A DNA stretch of 64,000 bases from Merdiplasma sp905207905. Lineage in GTDB: Bacteria; Bacillota; Clostridia; Lachnospirales; Lachnospiraceae. Under the pieces are notes generated by a model. It made no database searches. It was not told where the DNA came from and was given only the letters and a program-made list of their open reading frames with translations. A program made the translations under genes and the position numbers. Positions within the stretch are counted from its first letter, which is position 1. Each line of letters starts with the position of its first letter. The stretch lies in assembly GCA_902475025.1 (NCBI GenBank), contig CABRXX010000005.1, forward strand, positions 20,067-84,066. Reading direction: 5' to 3'. This document shows, piece after piece, positions 51,656 through 60,026 of this stretch.

Positions 51656-54487
51656 TTGAAACGGAAAATGATAGCTTTGTTGTTGGGGGCGTCTATGGTA
51701 GCAGCAGCTCTTTCGGGATGTTCGGGAAAGAAAGAACCTGAGACTGAGACGAAAGTGACAACGGAGAAAGAAACAGAAGCAAAGACAGAGAAAGCGACAG
51801 AGGCTAAGACCGAAGAAACCACAGAGGCGGAGACAGAGGCCAAGACCGAAGAAACCACAGAGGCGGAGACAGAGGCCAAGACCGAAGAAGCCACAAAGGC
51901 GGAGACAGAGGTTAAGACCGAAGAAACCACAGAGGCGGAGACAGAGGCTAAGACCGAAGAAACCACAGAGGCGGAGACAGAGGTTAAGACCGAAGAAGCC
52001 AAAGAGACAGAGACTCTGACGGAAACAGAAGGAGTAACGGAAAAGGATGAGAAAGCCTTAACAGAAGCCGAGACCGAGGAAACCACGGAAGCTGAGACGG
52101 AAGCCGAGACCGAGGAAGCCACGGAAGTTGGGACGGAAGCCGTAACAGAGGAAGTAACGGAAACTAAGACGGAAGCCGAGACCGAGGAAACCACGGAAGT
52201 TGGAACGGAAGCCGTAACAGAGGAAGTAACGGAAACTAAGACGGAAGCTGAGACCGAGGAAGCCACGGAAGTTGGGACGGAAGCCGTAACAGAGGAAGTA
52301 ACGGAAACTAAGATGGAAGCTGAGACTGAGGAAGCCACGGAAACGGAGACCGAAGCGGTTACAGAAGCGGAGACGGAAACGGAAATTGTGACTGAGAAGA
52401 CAACAGAAACAAAAGGATTAACGGAAGCGGAAACCGCTGCTGAGACAGAAGGAGAAACGGAGGCTTTGACCGAAGCAGAAACGGAAGTTGAAACTGAGGC
52501 AGAAACAGAAGGAGGAACAGAAGCTGCTGAGGATCTGGAATATGTGGTCGCATTGCCAGAGGATGAGGCAGTAACCGGAACTGTAGAGGATCTTAAGATT
52601 GATCAGGATGATATTGTGGTGTTGTTTAACAATGACGCCCACGGCGGAATCAGCAACCATGAGGACTATTCCGGATCTTCTGAGAGCCTGGGATATGCAG
52701 GAATGGCGGCCGTGAAGGAAACAGTTTTGACGGCTGCTGATCAGGTTACCACTGTGGATCTTGGCGATGCGATTCAGGGATCTGTAGTCTGCACAGAATC
52801 CAATGGCCAGGATGTGATGGAGCTGATGGACAAGATCGGTTATGATATCTGTATTCCTGGAAACCATGAGTTTGATTATGGAATGGAAGAATTCTTAAGC
52901 TATGCAGAGAACTCTGCTGCAGACTTCCTGTCCTGCAACTTTATTGATCTTGAGAGCGGAGAATCCATCTTTGATGGATACAAGGTTGTGACCTATGATG
53001 TGGGCGATCAGGAACTGAATGTGGGATATGTAGCCATGAGCACGCCGGAGACCATTGCAAAATCCACACCCACTTACTTCCAGGATGCGGATGGAAACTA
53101 TATTTACGGTTTCAATGCTGACACACCGGAAGATCTGTATGACTGTGTACAGGACAACGTGGATGCAGCGCTGGCAGATGGAGCAGATATGATCGTGGCT
53201 TTGGGACACATGGGAGATACCGGAGTGGAAAGCGACTGGTCTTCTTTAAGTGTGATTGCCAATACCACAGGCATTGATGTATTCCTGGACGGCCATTCTC
53301 ACAGCACAATTCCAGGGGAACTGGTTGCTAACGAGGATGGTGAAGAAGTTCTTCTGGCATCCACAGGTACCAAGCTGGAGAATATTGGAGTTCTGAAGCT
53401 GTCCGTAGAAGACGGTGAGGTGGCAGCAGCTACCGGTTTGGTCAATGAGCTGACAAAAGAACAGTTAGAATCTGACAGCTACAAAGAAGTAAGTGAAATG
53501 GTAGATGAGATTGAGTCTCAGTACGCTTATTTGTTTGAAAAGGTGGGAGAGATGGATTTTGACATGGTGATCAATGATCCGGAAGATCCGGAACATCGTC
53601 TGATCCGTGTCGCAGAGACCAACCTGGGAGATTTCCTGACAGATGCCTATCGGATCCAATCCGGTGCAGATATTGCTTTCCTGAATGGGGGAAGTATTCG
53701 GGCAGATATTGCAGCAGGCGATATTGTGTACATGGATCTGGTCACTGTAATGCCTTGGAACTCTGAAACTGGAGTGATCGAGGTGACTGGCCAGCAGGTT
53801 TTAGATTGTCTGGAGATGGGCGCTCATCTGTATCCGGAAGAGTGCGGCGGCTTTATTCAGACCTCTGGTTTAACCTATACCATTGATACTACCATTCCTT
53901 CTTCTGTGGAAGTAAACAGTGACGGCGAGTTTGTTTCTGTAAAGGGAGAGTACCGGGTGAAGGATGTAAAGGTTGGAGAGGAAGATTTGGATCTTGAGAA
54001 AACCTATACCCTTGCCATTAACAAGTACTACGCGGAGGAAGCAGGCGATGGAATGACCATGTTCAAAGGCTCAAAGGTTATTTCTCCTGCGGAAGGAGAA
54101 GACTGGCTTATAGACCACGATGTGGTGATTGATTACCTGAAGTCCATGGACGGCAAAGTGAGCGAAGAATATGCAGATCCTTACGGTCAGGGACGAATCA
54201 AGCTGATCTTAGAGGACGTGGCGGAAGCTGCTGAGGTTCAGGACGATAAGGCTGAGACAGAAAAAAAGGAAGAAGCAGTAAAAGAGACTGAGACCGAGGA
54301 AGAGACTGAGGAAGAAACCGAGGCACAGACGGATGTCCTGGAAGCTCTGAGTGAGGAAACCACAGAAGCAGAGACTGCTGCTGAGACAGAAAAGGAAACA
54401 GAGGCCAAAGCAGAGGCTCAGGAGACAGAGACAGCGGCTGAAGTTGTGACAGAGGCTGCAGAGACGGAAACTGAGACCACAAAATAG
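51656..54487 (+). CDS. 5'-nucleotidase-type surface lipoprotein with long Thr/Glu repeats
   Basis: This is a 943-residue lipoprotein. The signal peptide ends in the lipobox LSGC. Residues about 25-295 are an extraordinary TE-rich repeat region. A metallophosphatase domain follows (about 315-600: VVLFNNDAHGG with metal-binding Asp and His, VDLGDAI, IPGNHEFDYG, ALGHMGDTG, DGHSHS), and then the 5'-nucleotidase C-terminal domain (about 630-850: LGDFLTDAYRIQSGADIAFLNGGSIRADI). A TE-rich tail without an LPxTG motif ends the protein. It probably dephosphorylates nucleotides outside the cell, with the TE stretch spanning the wall. TTG 51656 follows GGGAGGG at 8 bases; TTG 51650 is too close. A consensus promoter precedes it. 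Confidence 0.9.
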   Translation: MKRKMIALLLGASMVAAALSGCSGKKEPETETKVTTEKETEAKTEKATEAKTEETTEAETEAKTEETTEAETEAKTEEATKAETEVKTEETTEAETEAKTEETTEAETEVKTEEAKETETLTETEGVTEKDEKALTEAETEETTEAETEAETEEATEVGTEAVTEEVTETKTEAETEETTEVGTEAVTEEVTETKTEAETEEATEVGTEAVTEEVTETKMEAETEEATETETEAVTEAETETEIVTEKTTETKGLTEAETAAETEGETEALTEAETEVETEAETEGGTEAAEDLEYVVALPEDEAVTGTVEDLKIDQDDIVVLFNNDAHGGISNHEDYSGSSESLGYAGMAAVKETVLTAADQVTTVDLGDAIQGSVVCTESNGQDVMELMDKIGYDICIPGNHEFDYGMEEFLSYAENSAADFLSCNFIDLESGESIFDGYKVVTYDVGDQELNVGYVAMSTPETIAKSTPTYFQDADGNYIYGFNADTPEDLYDCVQDNVDAALADGADMIVALGHMGDTGVESDWSSLSVIANTTGIDVFLDGHSHSTIPGELVANEDGEEVLLASTGTKLENIGVLKLSVEDGEVAAATGLVNELTKEQLESDSYKEVSEMVDEIESQYAYLFEKVGEMDFDMVINDPEDPEHRLIRVAETNLGDFLTDAYRIQSGADIAFLNGGSIRADIAAGDIVYMDLVTVMPWNSETGVIEVTGQQVLDCLEMGAHLYPEECGGFIQTSGLTYTIDTTIPSSVEVNSDGEFVSVKGEYRVKDVKVGEEDLDLEKTYTLAINKYYAEEAGDGMTMFKGSKVISPAEGEDWLIDHDVVIDYLKSMDGKVSEEYADPYGQGRIKLILEDVAEAAEVQDDKAETEKKEEAVKETETEEETEEETEAQTDVLEALSEETTEAETAAETEKETEAKAEAQETETAAEVVTEAAETETETTK
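51803..52018 (+). repeat. Six copies of a 36-bp coding tandem repeat
   Basis: The unit GCTAAGACCGAAGAAACCAC... (36 bp) encodes AKTEETTEAETE and runs six times with small changes (AKTEEATKAETE, VKTEETTEAETE, VKTEEAKETETL). The unit length is a multiple of three, so copy number can change without a frameshift. Confidence 0.85.
52103..52318 (+). repeat. Three copies of a 72-bp coding tandem repeat
   Basis: Three near-identical 72-bp units each encode a 24-residue run starting AETEEATEVGTEAVTEE and ending TETKTE. They differ at only a few bases, which suggests recent duplication within the TE-rich region. Confidence 0.85.
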
Positions 54488-54513
54488 TAACAAAACAGCA
54501 GGATAAAAAGGCA

Positions 54514-54630
54514 GGGATGTTGCAAAATACTTTCGGCGGTACCCTTTCAGGTGATTTTTCTGAAAATTGACATATTTTTGGAGAAAATCACGTTGAAAAT
54601 TCGCCGAAATCAGTATTTTGCAACATCTCC
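54514..54630 (+). repeat. Repeat family 1, copy C
   Basis: GGGATGTTGCAAAATACTTTCGGCGG and CGCCGAAATCAGTATTTTGCAACATCTCC-type arms enclose a 117-bp element in the same orientation as copy A. AAAAAGG before and CCTTTTT after extend the stem, so here it could act as a terminator for the nucleotidase gene. Confidence 0.8.
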
Positions 54631-54857
54631 TTTTTATAGTGGAGTTCTGTCGAAGAATGGGATTTCCGACAGACAGAGATGGAAAAATTGCGCCTTTGCG
54701 AAAAGTTTTTTTTGACAGAAGCGTGGAAAATAAATTTCATGGACTGGATTCCTGGAAGGATTTGTATTATAATGGCGAAAGCAGCGTCAGTGTACAAAGT
54801 ACGGCATTGTTTCTGTAAACCGACGCTATCCAAGGGAAAAATAAAGGAGAGATGAAA
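54631..54857. other. Upstream region of the PHP phosphatase gene
   Basis: No gene is seen. TTGACA at about 54711-54716 and TATAAT near 54768 are candidate promoter elements, but they are not well spaced to each other. AGCGTC and GACGCT at about 54780-54830 form an imperfect hairpin in the leader. Confidence 0.35.
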
Positions 54858-55580
54858 ATGGAATATCGTTTAGATTCCCATACCCATACCATTGCCAGCG
54901 GCCATGCGTACAATACTATTTTTGAGATGGCTCAGGCGGCGGCACAGAAAAATCTGGAACTCCTGGCAATTACGGAGCACACCAAAAATCTTCCGGGAAC
55001 CTGTCATGAGCTGTATTTTTTGAATTTAAAGATTTTGCCCAGAACCATGTTTGGAATTGAGGTATTGTTTGGAGCAGAAGTGAACATTATGGACTATGAA
55101 GGAACACTGGATATGAGTCCATCTTATTTGCGGAGAATGGATGTGACCATTGCCAGTCTCCATACGCCCTGTATTCGACCGGGTACGATGGCAGAAAATA
55201 CTAATGCCCTGGTTCGTGCGGCGGAGCATCCTCTGATCAACATCATTGGTCACCCAGATGATGGGAGATATCCGGTGGACATGGATACTCTGGTGGCGGC
55301 AGCCAAGGAGAACCATGTACTTTTGGAGCTGAATAACAGTTCTCTAAATCCGGAGGGCAGCAGATTAAATGCCAGAGAGGGGGATATTAAGCTTCTGGAA
55401 TTGTGCAGAAAGTATAAGGCAAAGATTATTATGAACAGTGATGCTCACTGGGCCGGAGATGTGGGCAACTGCTGCTATTCCGGACCTTTGATCGAGGAAC
55501 TTCAATTTCCGGAAGAATTGATCGTGAATACTTCTGTGGAAGAATATAAAAAATTTATCAATCGCTTTCAGTCTGTTTAA
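54858..55580 (+). CDS. PHP domain phosphatase (YcdX-like)
   Basis: This 240-residue protein belongs to the PHP superfamily of metal-dependent phosphoesterases. The N-terminal EYRLDSHTHTIASGHAY holds the HxH pair, ELLAITEHTKNL the next His, and GAEVNIMDYEGTLDM the Glu; IASLHTPC, IIGHPDDGRYPVD and IIMNSDAHWAGDVGN supply the remaining metal ligands. It most resembles the YcdX/histidinol-phosphatase-like group of putative phosphatases. ATG 54858 is 6 bases from AAGGAGA, better than ATG 54852, which abuts it. The yerC-like gene follows after about 100 bases with its own promoter. The substrate is unknown. Confidence 0.88.
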   Translation: MEYRLDSHTHTIASGHAYNTIFEMAQAAAQKNLELLAITEHTKNLPGTCHELYFLNLKILPRTMFGIEVLFGAEVNIMDYEGTLDMSPSYLRRMDVTIASLHTPCIRPGTMAENTNALVRAAEHPLINIIGHPDDGRYPVDMDTLVAAAKENHVLLELNNSSLNPEGSRLNAREGDIKLLELCRKYKAKIIMNSDAHWAGDVGNCCYSGPLIEELQFPEELIVNTSVEEYKKFINRFQSV

Positions 55581-55610
55581 GAAATACTTTCGGAAAAGCT
55601 GGAGAACTGC

Positions 55611-55639
55611 TTTACAGTGAGAATTTAACGTGTTAAAAT
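55611..55639 (+). promoter_or_regulatory. Promoter of the yerC-like gene
   Basis: TTTACA, a 17-base spacer and TAAAAT lie about 50 bases before ATG 55687. Confidence 0.6.
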
Positions 55640-55686
55640 AGAGAAGCAACTGTATAGGAATAGCTGAAATATAAAGGAAATGTATC

Positions 55687-55989
55687 ATGAGTAAAAGAAT
55701 TCGGACAGAGGCAGTAAAGGAATTATTTACTGCGATCTTGAGTTTAAAGAATGTGGAAGAGTGTTATAGTTTTTTTGAAGATGTGTGCACAGTGAATGAA
55801 ATTTTATCCCTGTCCCAGCGCTTTGAAGTGGCCAGGATGTTGACAGAGAAGAAGACTTATCTGGAGATTGCGGAAAAGACAGGCGCTTCCACAGCTACCA
55901 TCAGTCGGGTAAACCGTGCTCTCACGGATGGAAACGAGGGCTACCAGATGGTATTTGAGAGAGAAAAAAAGAAAATTTCTGAGAAATAA
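55687..55989 (+). CDS. YerC/YecD family TrpR-like DNA-binding protein
   Basis: This 100-residue protein matches the YerC/YecD group of Trp repressor-like proteins: LFTAILSLKNVEECYSFFEDVCTVNEILSLSQRFEVARML followed by the helix-turn-helix KTYLEIAEKTGASTATISRVNRAL. TrpR-type binding of tryptophan is not expected for this group. In Firmicutes yerC often lies beside the pcrA-ligA region; here pcrA is nearby at 57242. The ribosome-binding site (AAGGAAATGTATC) is modest. It ends at a strong hairpin shared with the convergent gene. Confidence 0.92.
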   Translation: MSKRIRTEAVKELFTAILSLKNVEECYSFFEDVCTVNEILSLSQRFEVARMLTEKKTYLEIAEKTGASTATISRVNRALTDGNEGYQMVFEREKKKISEK

Positions 55990-56054
55990 AAAAAGAGGAG
56001 GAGGTTCCCGGAATCCGGCCATACGCAGAGCGTATGAGAAACTCTTCCTCTTTT
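55990..56054. terminator. Bidirectional terminator between yerC and the DUF1836-like gene
   Basis: AAAAAAAGAGGA and TCCTCTTTTAT flank a region with a second inner stem (CATACGC/GCGTATG), so the hairpin has A- and T-runs on opposite sides. It can end transcription from both convergent genes. Confidence 0.75.
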
Positions 56055-56071
56055 ATAGTTTTACAGATTTT

Positions 56072-56680
56072 TTAGTTGTTTTCTTCTTTTTTCTTTTGAT
56101 ATTCATCAATGAGCTTTTCAATCATTTGTTTTTTCATATAGACATCAAAGCTTAAAAGACAGATCATAGAGAAAAAGTGGAGAAACTCCTGATCGTCTGT
56201 TGGAGCGTTTTCGAAAGATTCAGCGGCAGTTTCGCACATGCGTTTGGTATCCTCCTTGATCAGTTCCAGCTCTTCTTTGCCCATCTGAAAAATTTCATTG
56301 TAGATCCGTTCCATATTAAATTCAGTATCAGACTGAAAAAAATGTTCTGTCAGAGGATTTAAGATCGTCTGGATATCGGCAAAAGACAGAAATCCCTTAA
56401 AATAATAGATAAAAATCAGAACCAGCAAATGTTCCTTGGAGTATTTTTTCTTGACCGGAGGGGGCAGCAGATGGTTCTTGGCATAGTTATTGATCATGGT
56501 TTTGGTGAGCACCTTGTCCTGGCGGTAGCGTTTCGAGTCATTTAAGTGCTCGTCCATGAAAGTGGTAACCTGATCCATGTACAGATCAATCCCCGGAATG
56601 TCCGCAGTCTTGATATAATCCAGGTGGGACAGGCTTTCCATTAGACTTTTTATCAGATTGTTTTTATCGTAATTCATCAT
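56072..56680 (-). CDS. DUF1836 family protein
   Basis: This 202-residue protein resembles the DUF1836 family. It contains DLYMDQVTTFMDEHL, a helix-turn-helix-like core TKTMINNYAKNHLLPPPVKKKYSKEHLLVLIFIYYFKGFLSFADIQTILNPLTEHFF and a hydrophobic helix-rich C-terminus that ends in a charged tail (EKLIDEYQKKKEENN). The core is reminiscent of MerR-like DNA-binding helices, but no function is established. ATG 56680 or 56677 follows AGAGGTG; a GTG at 56686 opens the longer frame. It converges on yerC and shares a terminator with it. Confidence 0.8.
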   Translation of the reverse strand: MMNYDKNNLIKSLMESLSHLDYIKTADIPGIDLYMDQVTTFMDEHLNDSKRYRQDKVLTKTMINNYAKNHLLPPPVKKKYSKEHLLVLIFIYYFKGFLSFADIQTILNPLTEHFFQSDTEFNMERIYNEIFQMGKEELELIKEDTKRMCETAAESFENAPTDDQEFLHFFSMICLLSFDVYMKKQMIEKLIDEYQKKKEENN

Positions 56681-56801
56681 TGTCACCTCTTTGCTCTATT
56701 ATATAGTTTTTAAAACTAGATATCAAGCTATTTTTTAATTATTTGACTAATTGTGACGAATCAAGTAAAATAAAGTGCAGAAATAAAAGGAGATGGTTTT
56801 T

Positions 56802-57032
56802 GTGCGTCAGATGGAATTTAAAATGGAGCGGGAAGGGCTGGTAAAGCCGGGGGATCCCGTGCATGTGACAGAAGGCGTTCTTCCTTCCAGCTGGTATTAC
56901 ACCATCGAACCTGCGGTTGCCATGTCTGCCAATTATAAAAATAGAGAACGTCTGAAGAATTTTGACGGGACTGTGGTAGAGGTGCGCACGGATGAGAGCG
57001 GCTACACGGTGGTAGCAGAGTTTGAGGAGTAG
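56802..57032 (+). CDS. Small conserved-looking protein, unknown
   Basis: This 76-residue protein begins MRQMEFKMEREGLVKPGDPVHV and contains VLPSSWYYTIEPAVAMSANYKNRERLKNF followed by DGTVVEVRTDESGYTVVAEFEE. The ending resembles a small beta-barrel. The frame opens at ATG 56793, but GTG 56802 lies 9 bases after AAAGGAG, while the ATG overlaps that site. It stands alone between the DUF1836-like gene and pcrA and is well composed for a real gene. I do not recognise the family. Confidence 0.65.
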   Translation: MRQMEFKMEREGLVKPGDPVHVTEGVLPSSWYYTIEPAVAMSANYKNRERLKNFDGTVVEVRTDESGYTVVAEFEE

Positions 57033-57241
57033 GAACGGAACTGGGAACAAAAGAAAAATACATAAGTGGTTGGTATCCTGTGCAGAAAAGGATGAAAAGA
57101 CGGTGGATTTTACAAAATTACATTGCAAGGCGAAAGATCGGTGTTCCGAAAGGGGAAGCAGGCAAAACGGGAATGGAAGAAATGTGTGCAGGAACAGATA
57201 AGGAAGAAATCAGAAAAACGAGAAAGAACTGAGGATATGGT

Positions 57242-59485
57242 ATGGGCTTTTTGGAAGGATTGAATACACAGCAGCAGGAGGCGGTCTGTCATTTTCAGGG
57301 GCCTCTTTTGATTTTGGCGGGAGCGGGATCCGGTAAGACTAGAGTTCTGACCAATCGGATTGCCTGGCTCATTGAAGAACAGGAAGTGAATCCCTGGAAT
57401 ATTATGGCGATTACGTTTACCAACAAAGCAGCCGGGGAAATGCGGGAGCGAGTAGACCGAATGGTAGGTTTTGGGGGAGACGCTGTGTGGGTTTCTACCT
57501 TTCACAGCACCTGCGTCCGAATTTTAAGAAGATATATTGATCGGCTAGGATATGGAAGCAATTTTACGATCTATGATGGAGATGACCAGAAAACTTTGAT
57601 GAAGGACATCTGCAGGCAACTTCAGATCGATACCAAGATCTATAAAGAGCGGGCTTTGCTGGCGGCTATCTCTGCGGCCAAGGACGAGTTGGTGGGGCCG
57701 GAGGAGTATCAGCTAAATGCGCAGGGAGATTTTACCAAAATGAAGATTGCCCAGGTATATCAGGAATATCAGAGACAGCTGAAAAAGAATAATGCTCTGG
57801 ATTTTGACGATCTCATCTGCAAAACAGTGGAACTGTTTCAGACCTGTAAGGATGTGCTGGAGCACTATCAGGAACGGTTTCAATTTATCATGGTGGATGA
57901 ATACCAGGATACCAACACTGCGCAGTTTCAGTTCGTAAGCATTCTGGCATCCAAGTATCAGAATCTCTGTGTAGTGGGGGATGATGATCAGTCCATCTAC
58001 AAATTCAGGGGAGCTAATATTGGAAACATCCTGAATTTTGAAAGATATTTTCCCGATACTAAGGTGATTAAGCTGGAGCAGAATTATCGTTCCACCCAAA
58101 ATATCCTGGATGCGGCTAATGCTGTGATTGCCAATAACCAGGGACGGAAAGAAAAATCTCTCTGGACTGCCAATGGAGCTGGAGAGAAGGTGCATTTCCG
58201 GCAGTTTATGTCCGGCTATGAGGAGGCAGAGTTTATTGCCGGAAACATTGCCAGACAGGTGCAGGCGGGAGTATATGAGTACAGGGATATTGCAGTTTTG
58301 TACCGCACCAACGCCCAGTCCCGTATGTTTGAAGAAAAATTTTTATTATCCAATATTCCCTATAAGATTATCGGAGGGATTCACTTTTATGCCAGAAAAG
58401 AGATCAAGGATCTTCTCAGTTATCTGAAAACCATTGACAATGGAGGGGATGATCTGGCGGTAAAGAGAATTTTGAATGTGCCTAAACGAGGAATCGGTGC
58501 TGCCACTGTGGGGAAGGTGGAGGAGTACGCCAGGGTCAATGATATGAGTTTTTATGAAGCTCTCAAAAAGGCAAGAGAGATTCCGGGAATGGGAAGGAGT
58601 GCAGCCAAAATAGAACCCTTTGTCACTCTGATTCAGTCCCTGCGTGCAAAAGCAGAATTTTATTCGATCAAAGAGCTTTTGGAAGATGTGATTGATCAGA
58701 CCGGATATGTAAAAGAGCTGGAAGCAGAAGATACGGATGAGGCAAGAGACCGGATAGAAAATATTGAGGAGTTGGTCAGCAAGGCGGCTGCCTATGACGA
58801 GACCCAGGAAAAATCGAATTTAAGTGAATTTCTGGAAGAGATAGCGTTGGTTGCAGACGTGGATTCTCTGGATGGAGAGGGCAGCAAGGTAGTGTTGATG
58901 ACTCTTCACAGTGCAAAAGGTCTGGAATTTCCTTATGTATATCTGGCGGGCATGGAAGAAGGGCTATTTCCCAGTTATATGTGCATCACTTCGGATGATC
59001 CGACGGATGTGGAGGAAGAGCGGCGCCTTTGTTACGTAGGTATCACAAGAGCTATGAAAGAGCTGACGATTACCAGTGCTAAGATGCGGATGATTCGCGG
59101 GCAGACTCAGTACAATCGGCTTTCACGGTTTGTGAAAGAGATACCGGAAAATCTGCTCCAGGCCGAGACTGGAGGAGGAAAAGAGTATGGAAACGGTGTG
59201 GATTCTGGCAAAGAGCGGGAGCCCATGGAAAGTGCAGTAAAGAAAAGTTATCAGCAGGCAAGGGAGGCTTTCCGCACAAAAGCTTTTGAGCCACGGCAGT
59301 TTCAGGTAAAGAAGTCTGACGGTTTGGAGTATGAGGTGGGAGATACGGTTTCCCATATCAAATTCGGCACTGGCATTGTGCAGAAGATCGTTGAAGGGGG
59401 ACGGGACTATGAGGTTACCGTTGACTTTGAGAAGGCGGGCGTGAAGAAAATGTTCGCTGCTTTTGCAAAACTGAAAAAATTATAA
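57242..59485 (+). CDS. pcrA: UvrD/PcrA-type ATP-dependent DNA helicase
   Basis: This 747-residue superfamily 1A helicase has all main motifs: LNTQQQEAVCHFQGPLLILAGAGSGKTRVLTNRIAWL (Q motif and Walker A), FTNKAAGEMRERV (Ia), VDEYQDTN (II), GDDDQSIYKFRGANI (III), EQNYRSTQNIL (IV), MTLHSAKGLEFPYVYLAG (V) and RLCYVGITRA (VI). The C-terminus ends with a Tudor-like PcrA tail (YEVGDTVSHIKFGTGIVQKI). It unwinds DNA 3' to 5' in repair and replication restart and interacts with RNA polymerase. Length is normal. No ligA is next to it in this window. Confidence 0.96.
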   Translation: MGFLEGLNTQQQEAVCHFQGPLLILAGAGSGKTRVLTNRIAWLIEEQEVNPWNIMAITFTNKAAGEMRERVDRMVGFGGDAVWVSTFHSTCVRILRRYIDRLGYGSNFTIYDGDDQKTLMKDICRQLQIDTKIYKERALLAAISAAKDELVGPEEYQLNAQGDFTKMKIAQVYQEYQRQLKKNNALDFDDLICKTVELFQTCKDVLEHYQERFQFIMVDEYQDTNTAQFQFVSILASKYQNLCVVGDDDQSIYKFRGANIGNILNFERYFPDTKVIKLEQNYRSTQNILDAANAVIANNQGRKEKSLWTANGAGEKVHFRQFMSGYEEAEFIAGNIARQVQAGVYEYRDIAVLYRTNAQSRMFEEKFLLSNIPYKIIGGIHFYARKEIKDLLSYLKTIDNGGDDLAVKRILNVPKRGIGAATVGKVEEYARVNDMSFYEALKKAREIPGMGRSAAKIEPFVTLIQSLRAKAEFYSIKELLEDVIDQTGYVKELEAEDTDEARDRIENIEELVSKAAAYDETQEKSNLSEFLEEIALVADVDSLDGEGSKVVLMTLHSAKGLEFPYVYLAGMEEGLFPSYMCITSDDPTDVEEERRLCYVGITRAMKELTITSAKMRMIRGQTQYNRLSRFVKEIPENLLQAETGGGKEYGNGVDSGKEREPMESAVKKSYQQAREAFRTKAFEPRQFQVKKSDGLEYEVGDTVSHIKFGTGIVQKIVEGGRDYEVTVDFEKAGVKKMFAAFAKLKKL

Positions 59486-59598
59486 ACTGAAATTTTTTAT
59501 AGTAAATTATAAGAAGATGTGCTATACTAAGGATAATCAGCAGGCGAAGAGAAAAGCCGTTTTTGACCTGCGAAAAGTCAGAGAAAGGACGTGGAATT

Positions 59599-59889
59599 AT
59601 GGCAAGATTAGATGAATTAATGGCAGCACTTCAGAAAAGAGAGGACGAAAAGCATAAAAACTGTGTTCTTTGGATCCTGGCGATTGTAGGCGCCATTGCT
59701 GCAGTGGCAGGCATTGCTTACGCTGTATACCGTTACATGACTCCGGATTATCTGGAGGATTTTGAGGACGACTTTGACGATGACTTTGATGACTTCTTCG
59801 AAGATGAAGAGTTTGATGAGGACGAGGAAGAGCAGGAGGAGAAAGAAGAGCCCTCCAAAGAAGAGGAGAAGCCTTCTGAAGAAGAGTAA
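59599..59889 (+). CDS. Small membrane protein with acidic tail
   Basis: This is a 96-residue protein. Residues about 22-44 are one hydrophobic helix (VLWILAIVGAIAAVAGIAYAVY) after a short charged N-terminus. The last 45 residues are almost only Asp, Glu and Phe, then Lys/Glu (EDDFDDDFDDFFEDEEFDEDEEEQEEKEEPS). The frame begins at 59563, but ATG 59599 follows AAAGGAC. Proteins of this plan occur in Lachnospiraceae and related Clostridia without known function. The acidic region might bind cations or basic proteins. It lies between pcrA and rlmD. Confidence 0.7.
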   Translation: MARLDELMAALQKREDEKHKNCVLWILAIVGAIAAVAGIAYAVYRYMTPDYLEDFEDDFDDDFDDFFEDEEFDEDEEEQEEKEEPSKEEEKPSEEE

Positions 59890-60026
59890 AAATAGTTTGC
59901 GGCAGAGAGGCTCATGGGCTTTGAAGGCTGCGTAAATTACAGGTTAGTGGATTTGGGCAGATACGAAGAAGGTATCTGCCCGTTTTTGGTTTGCAGGATA
60001 CTTATTGAGAGACGAGGAGAAGAATT

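Noticed and set aside
51803..52318. Tandem repeats considered as a CRISPR array
   Set aside because: The units are contiguous with no unique spacers, are multiples of three and encode a continuous TE-rich protein.
51601..52338. Long minus-strand ORF opposite the TE repeat region, rich in Val and Ser
   Set aside because: It is the antisense reading of the Thr/Glu repeats, with no ribosome-binding site and no complexity beyond the repeat.
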